DNA of 64,000 nt from Acidobacteriota bacterium (GTDB taxonomy: Bacteria > Acidobacteriota > Aminicenantia > Aminicenantales > Saccharicenantaceae), in assembly GCA_039683095.1 (NCBI GenBank), contig JBDKSB010000013.1, positions 1-64,000 of the forward strand, written 5' to 3'. Position 1 is the first letter of the stretch; the number at the start of each line of letters is the position of its first letter. The notes beneath the pieces are model-generated. The model saw only the letters and a list, made by a program, of their open reading frames with translations. It was not told the DNA's origin and ran no database searches. A program made the translations under genes and the position numbers. This document shows positions 53,233-62,215 of this stretch, one piece after another.

Positions 53233-54717
53233 ATGAAAACGCGCGTCCCGGTCTTGATTCTGATCCTGGCGTTGGCCTCCCCGCAGGTTCTCCCGCCTGC
53301 GGCCGCCCAGGCGCCCGGCCAGGATCTCAAGGACGGCCTGGCGGCGATCAGCCCGGCCGAGGCCTATGACATCGTGAAAACCCTGGCCGGTCCGGAGTTC
53401 GCCGGACGCCTGACCGGCCATCCCGGCTACGCCGCCGCCGCCCGGTGGGCCGCCGGGAAGTTCGCCGCCTGGGGCCTCAAGCCCATCCCGGGCAAGGGCG
53501 GCTACCTCCAGCCTTACCCCTCGCCGTACACCGTCGTCGACAAGGCCGAGATGACCGTCTTCCTCCCGGCCGGGCCGCCGGACCCGGCCAAGGCGCCGGC
53601 CTACAAGGAGATGAAGCTCGTTCCGGAGAAGGACTTCCTGCCCCTGCTCTACTCCGACAGCGGCGACCGGACGGCCGACGCGGTCTTCGCCGGCTGGGGC
53701 ATCTCGGCCCCGGAGATCGGCTACGACGATTACGCCGGCCTCGACGTGAAGGGCAAGTTCGTCCTCTGCTTCCGCGGCACGCCGGACGGGGACGACCCGA
53801 GATACCAGCATCATGACGAGCACCGGACCCGGATGAAGGCGGCCCTCGACAAGGGCGCGCTGGGCATCGTCTATATCTACGACGAGATCGCCTCCAATCC
53901 GAACGGCGATTTCCTGGCCGGCTTCACCCCGGCCATGATCAGCCTGAAGATCATGGATGCCGTCCTCGAGGATGCCGGCTCGACCGCGGCCGATCTGAGA
54001 AAGGCTCTGCTCACCTACAAGCGGCCGGTCTCTTTCCCGCTCCGGGCCAGGATCCGTCTGGCCGTTCAGTCGCGGCACTTCCCCCAGGCCGTCGGCTGCA
54101 ACGTCGTCGGCTTCATCGAGGGCTCCGACCCGAGGCTCCGCCGCGAATGCGTCGTCATCGGCGGGCACTTCGACCACACCGGCTCCCACCTGGGCCTCCT
54201 CTTCCCCGGCGCCGACGACAACGCCAGCGGCAGCGCCACCGCCATGGAGGCGGGCAAGGCCTTCGCCAGGCTCGCCCGCAAGCCCAAGCGGTCGATCGTC
54301 ATCGCCCTCTTCGGCGGCGAGGAGATGGGCCTCCAGGGCTCGACCTGGTTCGCCGAGCACCTCCCCGCCCCGTTCGACAAGGTCGCGGGCATGATCAACT
54401 TCGACATGACCGGCGAGGGCGACGGCCTCTGGGGCGCCGCCGGGGCCGAGCCGCCCGATTTCGCCAAGGCCCTCGAAGCGGCCGACAGATCGGTCAAAGT
54501 CCTCCGCGGCCTGGGGACGATCCGGGGCGTCGGCGTCCGCGGCTCGGACTTCGCGCCGTTCTTCGCCAAGGGCATCCCGGCCGCCACCCTGGGCTCCAAC
54601 GGCCCTCATCTCGCTTATCACCAGACCGGGGACACGATCTACCGGATCAATCCCGACATCATGGCCGACGCGGCCAGGCTGGCCCTTCTGGCCGGCTACG
54701 CCTGGGCCGACCGTTGA
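53233..54717 (+). CDS. M28-family exported aminopeptidase with PA domain
   Basis: 494 aa with a signal peptide (MKTRVPVLILILALASPQVL). A PA-like region (AGWGISAPEIGYDDYAGLDV) precedes the peptidase: His in IGGHFDHTGSHLG, Asp in PGADDNASGSA, Glu-Glu in LFGGEEMGLQGS, Asp in INFDMTGEGDG and His in AYHQTGDTIYRIN, a complete M28 zinc set. It probably degrades exogenous peptides at the cell surface. The gene ends 8 bp before psd. The ATG has no Shine-Dalgarno and appears leaderless. Confidence 0.92.
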   Translation: MKTRVPVLILILALASPQVLPPAAAQAPGQDLKDGLAAISPAEAYDIVKTLAGPEFAGRLTGHPGYAAAARWAAGKFAAWGLKPIPGKGGYLQPYPSPYTVVDKAEMTVFLPAGPPDPAKAPAYKEMKLVPEKDFLPLLYSDSGDRTADAVFAGWGISAPEIGYDDYAGLDVKGKFVLCFRGTPDGDDPRYQHHDEHRTRMKAALDKGALGIVYIYDEIASNPNGDFLAGFTPAMISLKIMDAVLEDAGSTAADLRKALLTYKRPVSFPLRARIRLAVQSRHFPQAVGCNVVGFIEGSDPRLRRECVVIGGHFDHTGSHLGLLFPGADDNASGSATAMEAGKAFARLARKPKRSIVIALFGGEEMGLQGSTWFAEHLPAPFDKVAGMINFDMTGEGDGLWGAAGAEPPDFAKALEAADRSVKVLRGLGTIRGVGVRGSDFAPFFAKGIPAATLGSNGPHLAYHQTGDTIYRINPDIMADAARLALLAGYAWADR

Positions 54718-54725
54718 GCAGGGCC

Positions 54726-55355
54726 ATGAGGATCGCCAAAGAAGGCCTGCCCTTCATCCTCTCCTCCCTGGCCGCGGCCGCGCTGGTCCTGGCCCTCGGC
54801 TGGTGGCCGCCGGCGATCCTGTTCCTGCTCTTCGCGGCGGCCTTCACCTTCTTCTTCCGCGATCCCGAACGCCTGCCGCCCGCCGGCGAGCGCCTGCTCG
54901 TCTCCCCCGCCGACGGCGAGGTCCTCGGGGTCGAGTCCCTGCCCGGCCACCCGGACCTGCCCGGGCCCGTGACCAGGGTCACGATCTTCCTGTCCCTGCT
55001 CAATGTCCACCTGGTGCGGTCCCCGCTCGCGGCGACGGTCGCCCGGTCCGAGTGCCGCGCCGGGAAGTTCCTCAAGGCCTCACGGCCCGAGGCCGGCGAG
55101 GTCAACGAATCACGGACGCTCCTCCTCACGGGGGGCCCGGCCGACATCGTCCTGAAGATGAGCGTCGGCGTCGCCGCCCGCCGCATCAAGGCTTTCGTCA
55201 AGGCCGGCGACGCTGTCGCCCGCGGCCAGAGGATCGGCCTGATGTACTTCGGCTCCCGGGTCGAGCTGACCCTGCCCGGAACGGTGGCGGTCCGGGTCGC
55301 GCCCCACGACAAGGTCAAAGGGGGGCTGACCGTCCTCGGCGAGGTTCCGCAATGA
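54726..55355 (+). CDS. psd: Phosphatidylserine decarboxylase, short form
   Basis: 209 aa from the ATG at 54726. Two N-terminal hydrophobic stretches are followed by FFRDPERLPP, SPADGEV, NVHLVRSPL and the C-terminal YFGSRVELTLP, where cleavage between Gly and Ser would make the pyruvoyl group. The length and R-D-P-E-R motif match the short, archaeal-like PSD group. It converts phosphatidylserine to phosphatidylethanolamine at the inner membrane. Its stop overlaps the pssA ATG, so substrate-making and substrate-using enzymes are coupled. Confidence 0.92.
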   Translation: MRIAKEGLPFILSSLAAAALVLALGWWPPAILFLLFAAAFTFFFRDPERLPPAGERLLVSPADGEVLGVESLPGHPDLPGPVTRVTIFLSLLNVHLVRSPLAATVARSECRAGKFLKASRPEAGEVNESRTLLLTGGPADIVLKMSVGVAARRIKAFVKAGDAVARGQRIGLMYFGSRVELTLPGTVAVRVAPHDKVKGGLTVLGEVPQ

Positions 55356-56143
55356 AAATGAAACAGAAGAAACCGATCTACGGCCTCAACGTCCTGCCCA
55401 GCCTGTTCTCCCTGACCAACCTGTTCTTCGGGTTCATGAGCATCCTCCTGACCTTCCACGGGCGCTACCGCTGGGCCGGGCTCATGATCATCATCGCCGC
55501 CCTGATGGACGGCCTCGACGGCCTGGTCGCCCGGGCCACACATACGCCGTCCGATTTCGGCATCGAGCTCGACTCCCTGGCCGACGCCGTGTCCTTCGGC
55601 CTGGCCACGTCGCTCCTGATCTATTACTGGGGCATGGAGATGGCCGGCCCGCCGGCCGTTTTCTTCGGCTTTGTCTTCCTGAGCGCCGGCGTCCTGCGCC
55701 TGGCCCGCTACAACGTCCGCAGCCACGTCCCGTCCGACCGCAAGCACTACCAGGGCCTGACCGTGCCCTCGGCGGCCATCTTCATGTCCTCCCTGGTCAA
55801 CTTCCACCCGGTCCCCCTGGCCGCCCGCGAATCGGGATTCCTGATCGCGGTCATCACGCTCCTCATCTCCCTGTGCATGGTCAGCACTTTCCCCTACCCG
55901 AACTACATCAAGGCCTTCATCGGCCGGCGGGTCAACATCCGCACCGGCCTGATCGTGGCCGTCATCCTCTTCGGGGTGCTCTTCTACGCGCGCTATTTCC
56001 TGCTGCTGTTCTTCGGGCTGAACGTCCTCTCCGGCCCGGTCGCGGCCCTGGTCAGGGCGCTCAGGAAGAAGCCGCACCGGAAGGCCCGGACGGAAAGCCC
56101 CCACCCGGCGACTCCGCCCGAGGGAGGGGCGGCCGCCGGATGA
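55352..56143 (+). CDS. pssA: CDP-diacylglycerol-serine O-phosphatidyltransferase
   Basis: 263 aa from the ATG at 55352, overlapping the psd stop. The CDP-alcohol phosphatidyltransferase motif D-G-x2-A-R-x8-G-x3-D-x3-D is present: DGLDGLVARATHTP, then FGIELDSLADAVSFG (about 50-79). Several membrane helices follow. It makes phosphatidylserine from CDP-diacylglycerol and serine at the inner membrane. It sits between psd and an M23 peptidase gene with ATGA overlaps on both sides. Confidence 0.94.
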   Translation: MKMKQKKPIYGLNVLPSLFSLTNLFFGFMSILLTFHGRYRWAGLMIIIAALMDGLDGLVARATHTPSDFGIELDSLADAVSFGLATSLLIYYWGMEMAGPPAVFFGFVFLSAGVLRLARYNVRSHVPSDRKHYQGLTVPSAAIFMSSLVNFHPVPLAARESGFLIAVITLLISLCMVSTFPYPNYIKAFIGRRVNIRTGLIVAVILFGVLFYARYFLLLFFGLNVLSGPVAALVRALRKKPHRKARTESPHPATPPEGGAAAG

Positions 56144-57468
56144 CCCTCGGAGGAGCGCCGCCGGAACGCCCGGCCCGGCCGAGGGCGCGGCTCCGCCTGG
56201 CCCGTCTCGCGGCGGTCCTGGCCGTCGCGGCCGCGCTGATCGCCGCCCTGGTCCTGCTGGCCCGGGTCGTCTTCCCGCCCGCGCCGCCAGAGCCTTTCCG
56301 GCCCCTGCCCGCCGCCGAGGCGCCCGGCCCGCCGGCCCCGCCCGAGCTCGTCATCGAAAAGATCATCGTGCCGGCCCGTTCGAACCTGGCCGACCTGCTC
56401 AAGCGGCGCGGCTTCACCGCACGCGAGATCCACGATCTCGGACAGGCGGTCAAGCCGGTTTACGACCTGGCCCGGCTCAGGGCCGGCCAGGAGCTGCGCC
56501 TGGCCTCGCTTCCGGACGGCCCCTGGCAGCGGCTGGAATACGACGTCGACGAGACCCGCTACCTGGTCATCGACCGCGACGGCGCCGGGGTCCGGGCGGA
56601 GATGAGGTCCGTGCCCGTCGAGTACAAGACGGCCTTCGTCGCCGGGATCATCGAGGACAGCCTGATCGCCGCCCTTAACAAGGCCGGCGAGGAGGATTCG
56701 CTGGCCATCGACCTGGTCGAGCGCTGCTTCGGCTGGGACATCGACTTCAACACCGACCTGCGGCGGGGCGACGCGTTCCGCATCTATTTCGAGCGGCGCT
56801 ACCTGGCCGGCCGGCCGGCCGGCTACCGCAACATCTTGGCCGCCGAGTTCGTCAACGAAGGGAAGACCTACCGGGCCTACCGCTTCGCCTACCCCGACAC
56901 CAAGGCCTGGGACTACTTCGACGAGACCGGCGGCTCGCGGCGGAAGGACTTCCTGCGCTCGCCGATCAAGTTCGCCCGGATCACCTCGCGCTTCTCGTCC
57001 AGCCGCTTCCACCCGATCTACAAGATCTTCCGGCCCCACTACGGCGTCGACTACGCGGCGCCCGTCGGGACGCCGGTCCAGGCCACGGCCGACGGCGAGG
57101 TGACCTTCGCCGGCCGGGAGGGAGGGTCCGGCAACATCGTCCGGATGCGGCACAGGAACGCTTACGAGACCGCCTACCTCCATCTCAGCCGCTTCGGGCC
57201 CGGAGTGCGCAAGGGCGCCTCGCTCCGGGGCGGCGACATCATCGGCTATGTCGGCTCGACGGGCGATTCGACGGGCCCCCACCTGGATTACCGCATCTAC
57301 TTCCACGGCGGCCCGGTCAACCCGTTAGGCCACAAGTTCAAGCCGGCCGAGCCCCTGCGCAAGGAATTCCTGGAGGATTATCGGAAGGAGGTCGCCCGGC
57401 TGGATGTCGCCCTGCGGCTGCCGGAGATCCTCCGGGCGGCGAGCCTGACGCCGGCCGTCAGTTTTTGA
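56140..57468 (+). CDS. M23-family membrane-anchored murein endopeptidase
   Basis: 442 aa from the ATG at 56140, overlapping the pssA stop. A basic N-terminus, one transmembrane helix (about 24-44), a Pro-rich linker, and an OapA/LysM-like domain (VPARSNLADLLKRRGF; LARLRAGQELRL) precede the peptidase_M23 domain: FRPHYGVDYAAPVGTPV (His and Asp ligands, about 302-318), YETAYLHLSRF, and GPHLDYRIYF (last His). It would cleave peptidoglycan cross-links or act as an activator (NlpD/MepM-like). Its stop lies 8-11 bp inside the convergent DUF6600 gene's end. Confidence 0.9.
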   Translation: MTLGGAPPERPARPRARLRLARLAAVLAVAAALIAALVLLARVVFPPAPPEPFRPLPAAEAPGPPAPPELVIEKIIVPARSNLADLLKRRGFTAREIHDLGQAVKPVYDLARLRAGQELRLASLPDGPWQRLEYDVDETRYLVIDRDGAGVRAEMRSVPVEYKTAFVAGIIEDSLIAALNKAGEEDSLAIDLVERCFGWDIDFNTDLRRGDAFRIYFERRYLAGRPAGYRNILAAEFVNEGKTYRAYRFAYPDTKAWDYFDETGGSRRKDFLRSPIKFARITSRFSSSRFHPIYKIFRPHYGVDYAAPVGTPVQATADGEVTFAGREGGSGNIVRMRHRNAYETAYLHLSRFGPGVRKGASLRGGDIIGYVGSTGDSTGPHLDYRIYFHGGPVNPLGHKFKPAEPLRKEFLEDYRKEVARLDVALRLPEILRAASLTPAVSF

Positions 57469-59458
57469 CCTTCCCGCCGCCTTCTCCGCTCTTTGAACCG
57501 TTGTTCCCCCCCGCCGACGAGGTCCGTTCGGACCCGCCGCGGGCGGTGGCCGTCGAGGCGGACGAGGTCGCTGTGGCGCCGGAGCCCGAAACGCCGGAAC
57601 CGCCGCCGGACGCGGACACGGGAGCGGAGGCGACGACGCCGTGCGAGGTCAGCCGGGCCGACGGGCCGGAGGTCCTGTCCCTGTCGCGTGACGCGATCCT
57701 CAGCTCGGGGCAGCGGATCTCGTTCCGCATGCTCCCGTACTCGATATGGACGCCGAGCTCGCGGGCCACGCGCTGGTCGGGGTTCCAGTCGCGGAAGCGG
57801 GCCGTCGCCGGGGCCGACGCGCGGACGGGCGCGGCGGCGCGGACGGCCGGCCCGGCGGGCGCGCCGCCGCGGATCTGGGGCGCGGACGGCATGGCCTTCG
57901 GCCGCGGAGCGGCGGCCGGGCCGTCTGCGCCGCGGAAGATGCGGGCGGCCTCGCGGCGCGGGTCGGCGACGCGCCGGGGCGCGACGTTCGCGCGGGACGC
58001 CGGCGCACCTTGTTTCGGGACCTTGTCCCAGGTCAGGGCCTTCTCGTGGACGGCCCGGGCCGAGAGGTCCCCCCCGGCGACGAAGACAAGCTGGCCCGGC
58101 ACGGCGGCCGCGCTTTCCCGAAGGCCGGCGTCGCCGGCCCGATAGGCCGCGGTCACCTTCTTGACGACGCCCTTGAGCTCCGAGGGAACCGGCAGCGAGC
58201 CCGCGGCGGGCTGCTTCAGCGCGTCCTTGCGGACGCCGGTCCGGTCCGGGACGAAGACCCCTCCCGCCCCTCCTCCGTTGCGGAGCCAATCATAGTTCCA
58301 GGCCCCGTTCATGTAGCGGAAGTAGGAGATCCAGGCGGGATCGGATCCGTACATATAGGGATCGCTCAGCCAATCGAACATGCTCCAGGGCCGCCAGCAG
58401 GCGTACCCGAAATAGAAATCCCAGGCCACCCAGGCCGGGGCGAACGTCGAGCCGGGGAGCCAGAACCAGCCGCGCTTCTTGTCCCACTGCCAGATCCCGA
58501 GGTGATAAGGGACCCAGCCCCAGGGCTCCTCGGACACCCAGAACATCTGTCCGCCGGTATAGGACCAGCGGCCGTAGAAATAGGGGCTCCAGCCCCAGGG
58601 ATAGCGGCCGTTGTCGATGTAGGGGCGCCAGACATAGCCGTAGAGGTCGTCCCAGAGCCATTCGCCGTAGCGGTTGCCGTAGGCCTGGGCGAAATAGAAG
58701 ACGGCCGGGGGCAGCTTCTGGATGGGCTTGGGCAGGGCCGTCACCCCTTCGTGGAGAGCTTCGAAATGGGCGTTGACCTCCTTGTTCCAGAGCTCGAACG
58801 CCGAGGCATCGATCGCGGGAGCCAGCTGCGACTGGTGGTCGGCCTGGACGATCAGCCGCTCGCCCTTCCGGACCGTCCGGTCCTGGAGGCGGTCCTCCGA
58901 GGGGCCGAAGAGCAGCCGGGCCCGGCCGTATCTCACCTGGGCTTCGGTCGTCCCGTCGCCGGCCGCGGCGACGAAGGCCACCGAGTTGTGCGACAGCTTG
59001 ACCGCCGCGTTCGGGGTCAGGACCTGGAACATCTCCTGGCGGTCGTATTCCTTGTACATGACGCAGAGGCGGCCCTTGGCCAGGGACAGGACGGAGATCT
59101 CGTCAAGGCTGCTCAAGCTGCGGGCCAGGATGGTCTCGACCTTCACTTCCGTGCCGAAATCGAGCCGGACGATCGTGCCGCTGTCGAACTGGATCTCGCA
59201 GCGCCGGCCGGAGGACGTCCGGACCGTGTCGCCCGGGCCGACGGGCACGTTGAGCGCGCCGTCTTCGGGCCTGACGCTTCCCTCCCGCAGGACGGACGGG
59301 GCCGCCCCTTCGGGGCCGGGCTCGATGTAGCTGATGTGGCCGAAATAGAAATCCTTCGGCCCGTTGAGGACCTTGTAGTGACCGGACGCCTGCAGGCCGG
59401 CGGCTGAGACGAGAAAGATCGCGGCAATGACCGCCCCGCTAAAACCCCTTCTCTTCAT
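57458..59458 (-). CDS. Exported FecR/DUF6600-type protein
   Basis: 666 aa from the ATG at 59458 (GGGAGG upstream; an earlier Met at 59482 is not needed). The signal peptide ends near LQASG. A FecR-like beta region (VGPGDTVRTSSGRRCEIQFD; LDFGTEVKVETIL) is followed by a Trp/Tyr-rich segment with repeated W-G-W/P-Y units (about 265-385: WSPYFYGRWSY, EEPWGWVPYHLGIW, KKRGWFWLPGSTF), typical of DUF6600. The tail is low-complexity Gly/Ser/Thr. It is probably a surface or periplasmic scaffold; function unknown. Confidence 0.78.
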   Translation of the reverse strand: MKRRGFSGAVIAAIFLVSAAGLQASGHYKVLNGPKDFYFGHISYIEPGPEGAAPSVLREGSVRPEDGALNVPVGPGDTVRTSSGRRCEIQFDSGTIVRLDFGTEVKVETILARSLSSLDEISVLSLAKGRLCVMYKEYDRQEMFQVLTPNAAVKLSHNSVAFVAAAGDGTTEAQVRYGRARLLFGPSEDRLQDRTVRKGERLIVQADHQSQLAPAIDASAFELWNKEVNAHFEALHEGVTALPKPIQKLPPAVFYFAQAYGNRYGEWLWDDLYGYVWRPYIDNGRYPWGWSPYFYGRWSYTGGQMFWVSEEPWGWVPYHLGIWQWDKKRGWFWLPGSTFAPAWVAWDFYFGYACWRPWSMFDWLSDPYMYGSDPAWISYFRYMNGAWNYDWLRNGGGAGGVFVPDRTGVRKDALKQPAAGSLPVPSELKGVVKKVTAAYRAGDAGLRESAAAVPGQLVFVAGGDLSARAVHEKALTWDKVPKQGAPASRANVAPRRVADPRREAARIFRGADGPAAAPRPKAMPSAPQIRGGAPAGPAVRAAAPVRASAPATARFRDWNPDQRVARELGVHIEYGSMRNEIRCPELRIASRDRDRTSGPSARLTSHGVVASAPVSASGGGSGVSGSGATATSSASTATARGGSERTSSAGGNNGSKSGEGGGKVKN

Positions 59459-59614
59459 GGCCGTCCTCCCTTTCATGGACAATGGACGTCATTATAATAG
59501 CACTTTTCATGCCAAGCCCGCCGCCTTAAAGAACGGGATGGCCCTGGCCGAGGATGTCCCCATTGGAGGACTGGGCGGGCGAAAAAGGGGACGCTTCGTC
59601 CCCGTTCTCGCCCG

Positions 59615-59644
59615 TTGACAAGTTCCGGACCCGGCCCCTACAAT
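59615..59644 (+). promoter_or_regulatory. Promoter of the Nudix-DUF2007 genes
   Basis: TTGACA (59615-59620), 18-nt spacer, TACAAT (59639-59644). An ATG at 59643 lies inside the -10 and so cannot be the translation start; the ATG at 59667 can. Confidence 0.6.
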
Positions 59645-59666
59645 GGGCGCGAAAGGTCGAGAGTCC

Positions 59667-60185
59667 ATGGCCCGCCGCAAGTTCCGCAACCCGTTCCCCA
59701 CGGTGGACATCATCATCGAGGTCATGGACGGCCGCCGGCGCCGGGGCATCGTCCTCGTCGAGCGGAAGAACCCGCCGCCCGGCTGGGCGCTGCCCGGCGG
59801 CTTCGTCGACTACGGCGAGACGCTCGAGGCGGCCGCCGTCCGGGAGGCCCGCGAAGAGACCTCGCTCGATGTCGAGCTCCTCGGCCAGCTCGGGGCCTAC
59901 TCGGACCCGGCCCGGGACCCGCGCTTCCACACCATCTCGACGGTCTTCCTGGCCCGGGCCGCGGGCCGGCCCAGGGGCGGCGACGACGCCCGGACGGCCA
60001 TCGTCGCCGATCCCCGCGACCGCCGCCGGCCGCTGGCCTTCGATCACCGCAGGATCCTCGACGATTACCTCGCGTCCAGGAAAGGGATATGCCCATGTCC
60101 GAAAACGACGACCGCCGCGGAACGCCGGACGGCTCCGACCTCGTCGAGGTCGCGCGCGTTTACGGCCCGTTCGAAGCGGAGCTGA
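59667..60185 (+). CDS. Nudix hydrolase
   Basis: 172 aa from the ATG at 59667. The Nudix box is complete: [20 protein letters not shown], then ETSLDV (about 42-66), matching G-x5-E-x7-R-E-x2-E-E. WALPGG and the HTISTVFLA strand support an ADP-ribose/NADH pyrophosphatase-like member. Typical family proteins would end near residue 140-150 (DDYLASRKG). The frame continues about 30 residues in a Thr/Arg-rich tail that overlaps the DUF2007 gene by 91 nt, so the tail may be meaningless read-through before the stop. Confidence 0.85.
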   Translation: MARRKFRNPFPTVDIIIEVMDGRRRRGIVLVERKNPPPGWALPGGFVDYGETLEAAAVREAREETSLDVELLGQLGAYSDPARDPRFHTISTVFLARAAGRPRGGDDARTAIVADPRDRRRPLAFDHRRILDDYLASRKGICPCPKTTTAAERRTAPTSSRSRAFTARSKRS

Positions 60186-60382
60186 TCCAGAGCGTCCTCG
60201 AAAGCCACGGCATCCCCTCGGTGATCCGCGGCCGCACGGCGCCCTTCGTCTATCCGCTGACGGTCGACGGCCTGGCCGAGTTCAAGGTCCTGGTCCAAAA
60301 GGACGACGCCGAAGAGGCCCGCGACCTCGTCGCCGCCAAGCCCGCGCCGGACGACGACCGGGGCCCGCAGGACCCGGCTTAG
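60095..60382 (+). CDS. DUF2007-family small signal-transducing-like protein
   Basis: 95 aa from the ATG at 60095, about 8 nt after AAAGGG (the ATG at 60089 is too close to it). The core [20 protein letters not shown], then GIPSVI, and [20 protein letters not shown] match DUF2007, a ferredoxin-like PII-related small domain of unknown function. It lies in a different frame overlapping the end of the Nudix gene, so it is probably translated by coupling. Confidence 0.75.
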   Translation: MSENDDRRGTPDGSDLVEVARVYGPFEAELIQSVLESHGIPSVIRGRTAPFVYPLTVDGLAEFKVLVQKDDAEEARDLVAAKPAPDDDRGPQDPA

Positions 60383-60481
60383 AACCGCCCCGCCGAAGCA
60401 CCCAACCGCTGGTATCCCGCCACCGTTCCCGGCCCACTTTTGGGGCCCCTCCACTTTCCCCTTATTCTGGGCTCTTTTTGC

Positions 60482-60510
60482 TTGACAAGCCCTGTTTTTA
60501 CTCATATATT
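60482..60510 (+). promoter_or_regulatory. dcw cluster promoter
   Basis: TTGACA (60482-60487), 17-nt spacer, TATATT (60505-60510): a near-consensus sigma70 promoter 35 nt before the mraZ ATG. Confidence 0.7.
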
Positions 60511-60535
60511 TGGGACGAAACGGGACAAATCGGGA
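60511..60535 (+). promoter_or_regulatory. MraZ operator (three boxes at 10-bp spacing)
   Basis: TGGGA (60511), CGGGA (60521) and CGGGA (60531), each separated by 5 nt, immediately after the -10. MraZ is known to bind TGGGN repeats with 5-nt spacers before its own gene, so this is an autoregulatory site. Confidence 0.72.
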
Positions 60536-60545
60536 CTGAGCAGAG

Positions 60546-61013
60546 ATGGCGAACGTTCTTATCGGCAACTACACCGCACGGCTTGACGCCAGCGGGCGCA
60601 TCAAGATCCCGGAAAAATTCCGCGAAGTCATCGAGCAGGTGTACGGCAAAGACCTCTTCGTGACCTCCCTTTCCGACGACTCGATCAAGATCTATCCGCT
60701 CAGCGTCTGGCTGGCGATGACCGACCTGGCCTCCGAAGGCGCCCTCCATCTCCGCCCCGATGTCCGCAGGTTCATGCTGCGCGTCAATCGGAACGGCTCG
60801 CGGCACGAGCTCGACTCCAAGGGCCGGGTCCTGATCAGCCAGGCCCTTAGGGAGAAGGCCAAGCTTCACGACGAGGTCGAGGTCCTCGGTCTGTCCAACC
60901 ACCTGGAGATCTGGAACAAGGACGTTCTCGACGGAACTCTCGAGGAGAAACCGCTCTCGGACGAGGATTTCGAGAGCATTGCCCGCCTGATCCCTCGAGG
61001 AAAGCCGGAATGA
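60546..61013 (+). CDS. mraZ: Transcriptional regulator MraZ
   Basis: 155 aa with two AbrB-like half domains: N-terminal YTARLDASGRIKIPEKFRE, and second-half HELDSKGRVLISQALREKA. It forms a ring oligomer that binds the repeats before its own promoter and controls the division and cell wall cluster. Length matches the family. Its stop overlaps the rsmH ATG (ATGA). Confidence 0.95.
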   Translation: MANVLIGNYTARLDASGRIKIPEKFREVIEQVYGKDLFVTSLSDDSIKIYPLSVWLAMTDLASEGALHLRPDVRRFMLRVNRNGSRHELDSKGRVLISQALREKAKLHDEVEVLGLSNHLEIWNKDVLDGTLEEKPLSDEDFESIARLIPRGKPE

Positions 61014-61906
61014 CGGAGAACGGACATCTGCCGGTCCTGCCCGCCGAAGTCATCGAATTCCTTGACCCGGGGCGGGCGGGCGTCTACGTGGACTGCACCC
61101 TGGGACTGGCCGGCCACGCCCTGGCCATCCTGGAGAGGAATCCCCGGGCCCGCCTGATCGGCCTCGACCGCGACGGTCAATCCCTCGAGTCGGCCCGGGA
61201 GCGGCTGAGGCCGTTCGCCCGGCGGGTCACGCTCTACCAGGCCGACTTCAAGGACCTGGCCGAGCTCGACATCCCCTTCGACAAGGTCCGGGGCGTCCTG
61301 GCCGACCTGGGCATCTCCTCCTTCCAGCTGGATTCGCCCGAGCGCGGCTTCAGCTACATGCACGAGGGCCCGCTGGACATGCGCATGGACCAGCGGATGA
61401 AGACGACCGCGCACAAGATCCTCCACACCTACCCCGAGCAGAAGCTGGCCGATCTGTTCACCCGCTACGGCGAGCTCGACCAGACCCGCCGGCTGGCCCG
61501 GGAGATCGTCCACCTGCGCAAGCTCGGCCGGCTGGAGACGACGGGCGACCTCCGGATCCTGATCGAGCGGATCTACCGCTGGCGGCCTCAGAAGGGCCGG
61601 ATCCATCCCGCCGCCAAGGCCTTCCAGGCCCTGCGCATCGAGGTCAACGGCGAGCTCGAGGGGCTCGGCGAGTTCATCGAGGGGACCGTCCGCAGGGCCG
61701 CGAAAGGGACGCGGTTCGTTCTCATCTCCTTCCACTCGCTCGAGGACCGGATCGTCAAGCGGGCCTTCCTGGCCCTGGCCGCCCCGGAGGAGGGCGCGCC
61801 CCTGGTCAAGGTCCTGACCCGCAAGCCGGTCATGGCCTCCGAGGCCGAGGTCGCGGCCAATCCCCGGTCCCGGTCGGCCAAGCTGCGGGCCGCGGAGAGG
61901 ATCTGA
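61010..61906 (+). CDS. rsmH: 16S rRNA (cytosine-1402-N4)-methyltransferase
   Basis: 298 aa. The SAM-binding start VDCTLGLAGHALAIL replaces the usual D-x-T-x-G-x-G-G-H with L-A-G-H. LADLGISSFQLDSPERGFSY and the MRMDQR segment are classic RsmH, as is the C-terminal FHSLEDRIVKRAF. It methylates C1402 of 16S rRNA in the ribosomal P site. It overlaps mraZ by 4 bp; its last base is the first base of the ftsL ATG. Confidence 0.95.
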   Translation: MTENGHLPVLPAEVIEFLDPGRAGVYVDCTLGLAGHALAILERNPRARLIGLDRDGQSLESARERLRPFARRVTLYQADFKDLAELDIPFDKVRGVLADLGISSFQLDSPERGFSYMHEGPLDMRMDQRMKTTAHKILHTYPEQKLADLFTRYGELDQTRRLAREIVHLRKLGRLETTGDLRILIERIYRWRPQKGRIHPAAKAFQALRIEVNGELEGLGEFIEGTVRRAAKGTRFVLISFHSLEDRIVKRAFLALAAPEEGAPLVKVLTRKPVMASEAEVAANPRSRSAKLRAAERI

Positions 61907-62205
61907 TGGTCCGGCGCAAGTGGAACGTTAAGGGGATCGCCCTCGGGGCGGCCGTGGCCCTCGCGGCCGTCGGCATCCTGACCTTCTACGTCTGGTACCA
62001 GACCGAGTCGGTCAAGCTCGGCCTCGACATCACCAAGAGCGACGCCAGGATCCTGGAGCTCGAGAAGACCATCGAGGCCCTCAAGCTGCGGCGGGCCGCC
62101 CTGCTCGACCCCGGCCGGGTCGAGGCGATCGCCCGGGAGAAGCTGGGGCTGACCGATCCGCCCAACGGCGACATCGTCTTCCGGACGCCGGATAGACCCC
62201 GGTGA
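61906..62205 (+). CDS. ftsL: Cell division protein FtsL-like
   Basis: 99 aa. A short basic N-terminus, one transmembrane helix (about 10-28) and a coiled-coil stretch (SDARILELEKTIEALKLRRA), ending in AREKLGLTDPPNGDIVF. The size and position between rsmH and ftsI mark it as FtsL, which links FtsB/FtsQ to the septal transpeptidase. Sequence similarity in this family is low, so the call is mainly positional and structural. Confidence 0.82.
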   Translation: MVRRKWNVKGIALGAAVALAAVGILTFYVWYQTESVKLGLDITKSDARILELEKTIEALKLRRAALLDPGRVEAIAREKLGLTDPPNGDIVFRTPDRPR

Positions 62206-62215
62206 GGCTCAGGCC

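Noticed and set aside
54147-54725. Long upstream extensions of psd, pssA and the M23 gene in their frames
   Set aside because: Each extension overlaps the preceding real gene; family starts and ATGA overlaps fix the starts at 54726, 55352 and 56140.
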